From Burkholderia ubonensis (lineage in GTDB: Bacteria > Pseudomonadota > Gammaproteobacteria > Burkholderiales > Burkholderiaceae): a stretch of 64,000 nucleotides of DNA. Positions within the stretch are counted from its first letter, which is position 1. The number at the start of each line of letters is the position of its first letter. The stretch spans positions 124,001 through 188,000 of the forward strand of contig NZ_CADFEB010000005.1 of the NCBI RefSeq assembly GCF_902833085.1, given 5' to 3'. This document shows, in pieces, positions 62,928-64,000 of the stretch. The translations under genes were made by a program, and so were the position numbers. The notes below the pieces were generated by a model. The model was given only the letters and a program-made list of their open reading frames with translations. It searched no databases and had not been told where the DNA came from.

Positions 62928-63349
62928 GGTCGACTCCTTGAAAAGTGATGCCGGGCGCCCGTCCGCGGAGCGGGTGCAGTCATTGCCGCCGCGGTGAAAC
63001 GAGGCCACCGCACTGCCGTCCAGCTTATTGATCGATCGATAACCGGGGAATACGCCCGGCGCGCAATCGAGCATTGCGCGCCGTGCAAAGGCCGGATCGG
63101 TCGCGCGTCGTCATGCGCTTCCCGAAACGTGCCGCCCACGCAGTCGTCGCGAATGGCGAAAGGCTGTACGGCCCAGTCTGGCTTGAAGCGGCTGAAATGT
63201 CCTAAACCCGCCTGAATTCCGTCGCTCGATGCGATGGGCGGCCGGCGTGGCGCGCATCCGGGGCGGCACGAGGAAGCGGGGGCGTTCGCGGCGGGCGCCG
63301 GGCGATATCGCGCTGAACGCCGAGCGCCGAGCGTGCGCAACCGCCGCGT
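62928..63349. other. 422-bp non-coding gap
   Basis: Upstream of the MFS gene and downstream of the partial LysR gene. Apart from the near-palindrome at 63025-63042 it shows nothing convincing. Confidence 0.5.
63025..63042. promoter_or_regulatory. Near-palindrome upstream of the MFS gene
   Basis: TTATTGATCGATCGATAA: symmetric except one pair, with a GATCGATC centre. It lies 98 bp upstream of the MFS start. Candidate operator of an unidentified regulator. Confidence 0.4.
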
Positions 63350-64000
63350 TCAGTCCCGCTTGCCCTGCAGCGTCGGAATCTGCTCGAACAGGCTGGAGAG
63401 CCAGTCGACGAAAAGCTTGAGCTTGGCCGGCACGTGCCGATTCGGCGGATACAGCACCGAAATCGGCCGCGCCGGTGTATTGAAGCCGGTCAGGACTTCC
63501 CGCAATTCGCCCGACTTCAGATAAGGATCGACCAGATACAGCGAGGTCTTGATCAGGCCGATTCCCGCGACGCCGCACGCGATATAGGTATCCGCATCGT
63601 TGACGGCCACCGTGCCGCACATCTGCATCACGCGCGGCTCGCCGTCGACGACGTATTCCCACGCCCGCGGCCGCCCCGTATCGGCGGAGACGTGGCTGAC
63701 CGCGACGTGCTGCGCGAGATCCTCCACCGTTTCGGGTTCGCCGAACCGTTCGAGATAGGCGGGGGACGCACAGGTGCAGGTCGTCAGGCTGCCGATCCGC
63801 TTCGCGATCAGGCCGGAGTCGTCGAGCGCGCCGACGCGCACGACGCAATCGACGCCCTCGCCGACGAGATCGATCTGGCGATCGGTCACGCCCAGCTCGA
63901 TCGTGATGCTCGGGTGCGCGGCCAGGAACGCCGGCAGCGCCGGCACCATGATCTGTTTCGCCATCGCCGGCGGCAGATTCACCTTCAGGCGGCCGCGCGG
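63350..64000 (-). CDS. LysR-family regulator, 5' end outside the window
   Basis: About 216 residues of the effector domain are visible (RLKVNLPPAMAKQIMVPALP, EGVDCVVRVGALDDSGLIAKR, LYPPNRHVPAKLKLFVDWL). The N-terminal helix-turn-helix lies beyond the edge, so the partial frame has no true start here. Likely LysR (AaeR/DsdC-like group). Ends at 63350. Confidence 0.83.
   Translation of the reverse strand, partial: PRGRLKVNLPPAMAKQIMVPALPAFLAAHPSITIELGVTDRQIDLVGEGVDCVVRVGALDDSGLIAKRIGSLTTCTCASPAYLERFGEPETVEDLAQHVAVSHVSADTGRPRAWEYVVDGEPRVMQMCGTVAVNDADTYIACGVAGIGLIKTSLYLVDPYLKSGELREVLTGFNTPARPISVLYPPNRHVPAKLKLFVDWLSSLFEQIPTLQGKRD

Noticed and set aside
1..64000. tRNA, rRNA genes and CRISPR arrays
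   Set aside because: No cloverleaf pattern, rRNA sequence or regularly spaced repeats were recognised by eye; a dedicated tool could still find a short tRNA.

Overview
The window is GC-rich, densely coded DNA whose protein complement points to a beta-proteobacterium of the genus Burkholderia. This rests on three secreted DUF4148 proteins, OmpC-type porins, many LysR and MarR regulators, aerobic-type cobalamin genes and a G/C-rich Burkholderiales intergenic repeat. No rRNA, tRNA, CRISPR array, insertion sequence, integrase or replication origin was recognised.

Region by region. At 1-6880 there is a divergent cobalamin (B12) cluster: cobG-cobH-cobI on the minus strand behind a textbook cobalamin riboswitch, and cobL-cbiD-cobK-cobM on the plus strand. 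At 6955-10956 come an MFS exporter beside a MarR regulator with two 20-bp palindromic operators, a glutathione transferase and a porin. At 11109-20004 a large MalT/LuxR-type ATPase regulator faces a catabolic gene set: a USP-hemerythrin-like protein, quinone oxidoreductase, TauD-type dioxygenase, beta-keto-acid cleavage enzyme, MFS transporter and serine hydrolase. At 20105-22260 lies a visibly AT-richer accessory island with two overlapping genes of unknown function. At 22310-26590 is a complete polyamine/opine-type ABC importer. At 28039-32937 is an acyl-CoA gene set: D-2-hydroxyacid dehydrogenase, CoA transferase, HMG-CoA-lyase-like enzyme, VOC protein and a LysR regulator. At 32972-36609 are a secreted Asp-box protein, a 90-bp copy of part of the LysR gene, a cold-shock gene with a boxA-like leader, and a small conserved gene.

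The most interesting part is 38432-42978, a double RNA-repair locus. On the minus strand rtcB2 and prfH overlap: a 3'-phosphate RNA ligase paired with a release-factor homologue that rescues damaged ribosomes. Facing them on the plus strand are an ATP-dependent RNA ligase and an HD-phosphoesterase/polynucleotide-kinase fusion, i.e. a complete heal-and-seal system. The 717-bp space between holds promoter-like elements on both strands, a 12-codon leader ORF with a strong Shine-Dalgarno, and stacked hairpins ahead of rtcB2. Together they could repair both chemistries of RNA break and suggest an anti-ribotoxin defence.

From 43082 to 64000 the window is mostly redox and stress metabolism. It holds two near-identical aldo/keto reductases with duplicated promoters, one of which keeps its divergent LysR. 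Two operons (dkgB-type reductase/old yellow enzyme/cyclase, and MFS/MoaF-like/LLM oxidoreductase) share a perfect TTGATTTGAAATCAA operator. An OhrR/Ohr peroxide-resistance pair has shared operators, and a final minus-strand run carries an FAD monooxygenase, LysR, old yellow enzyme, MFS and a truncated LysR. All functions are inferred from sequence alone; no search was run.
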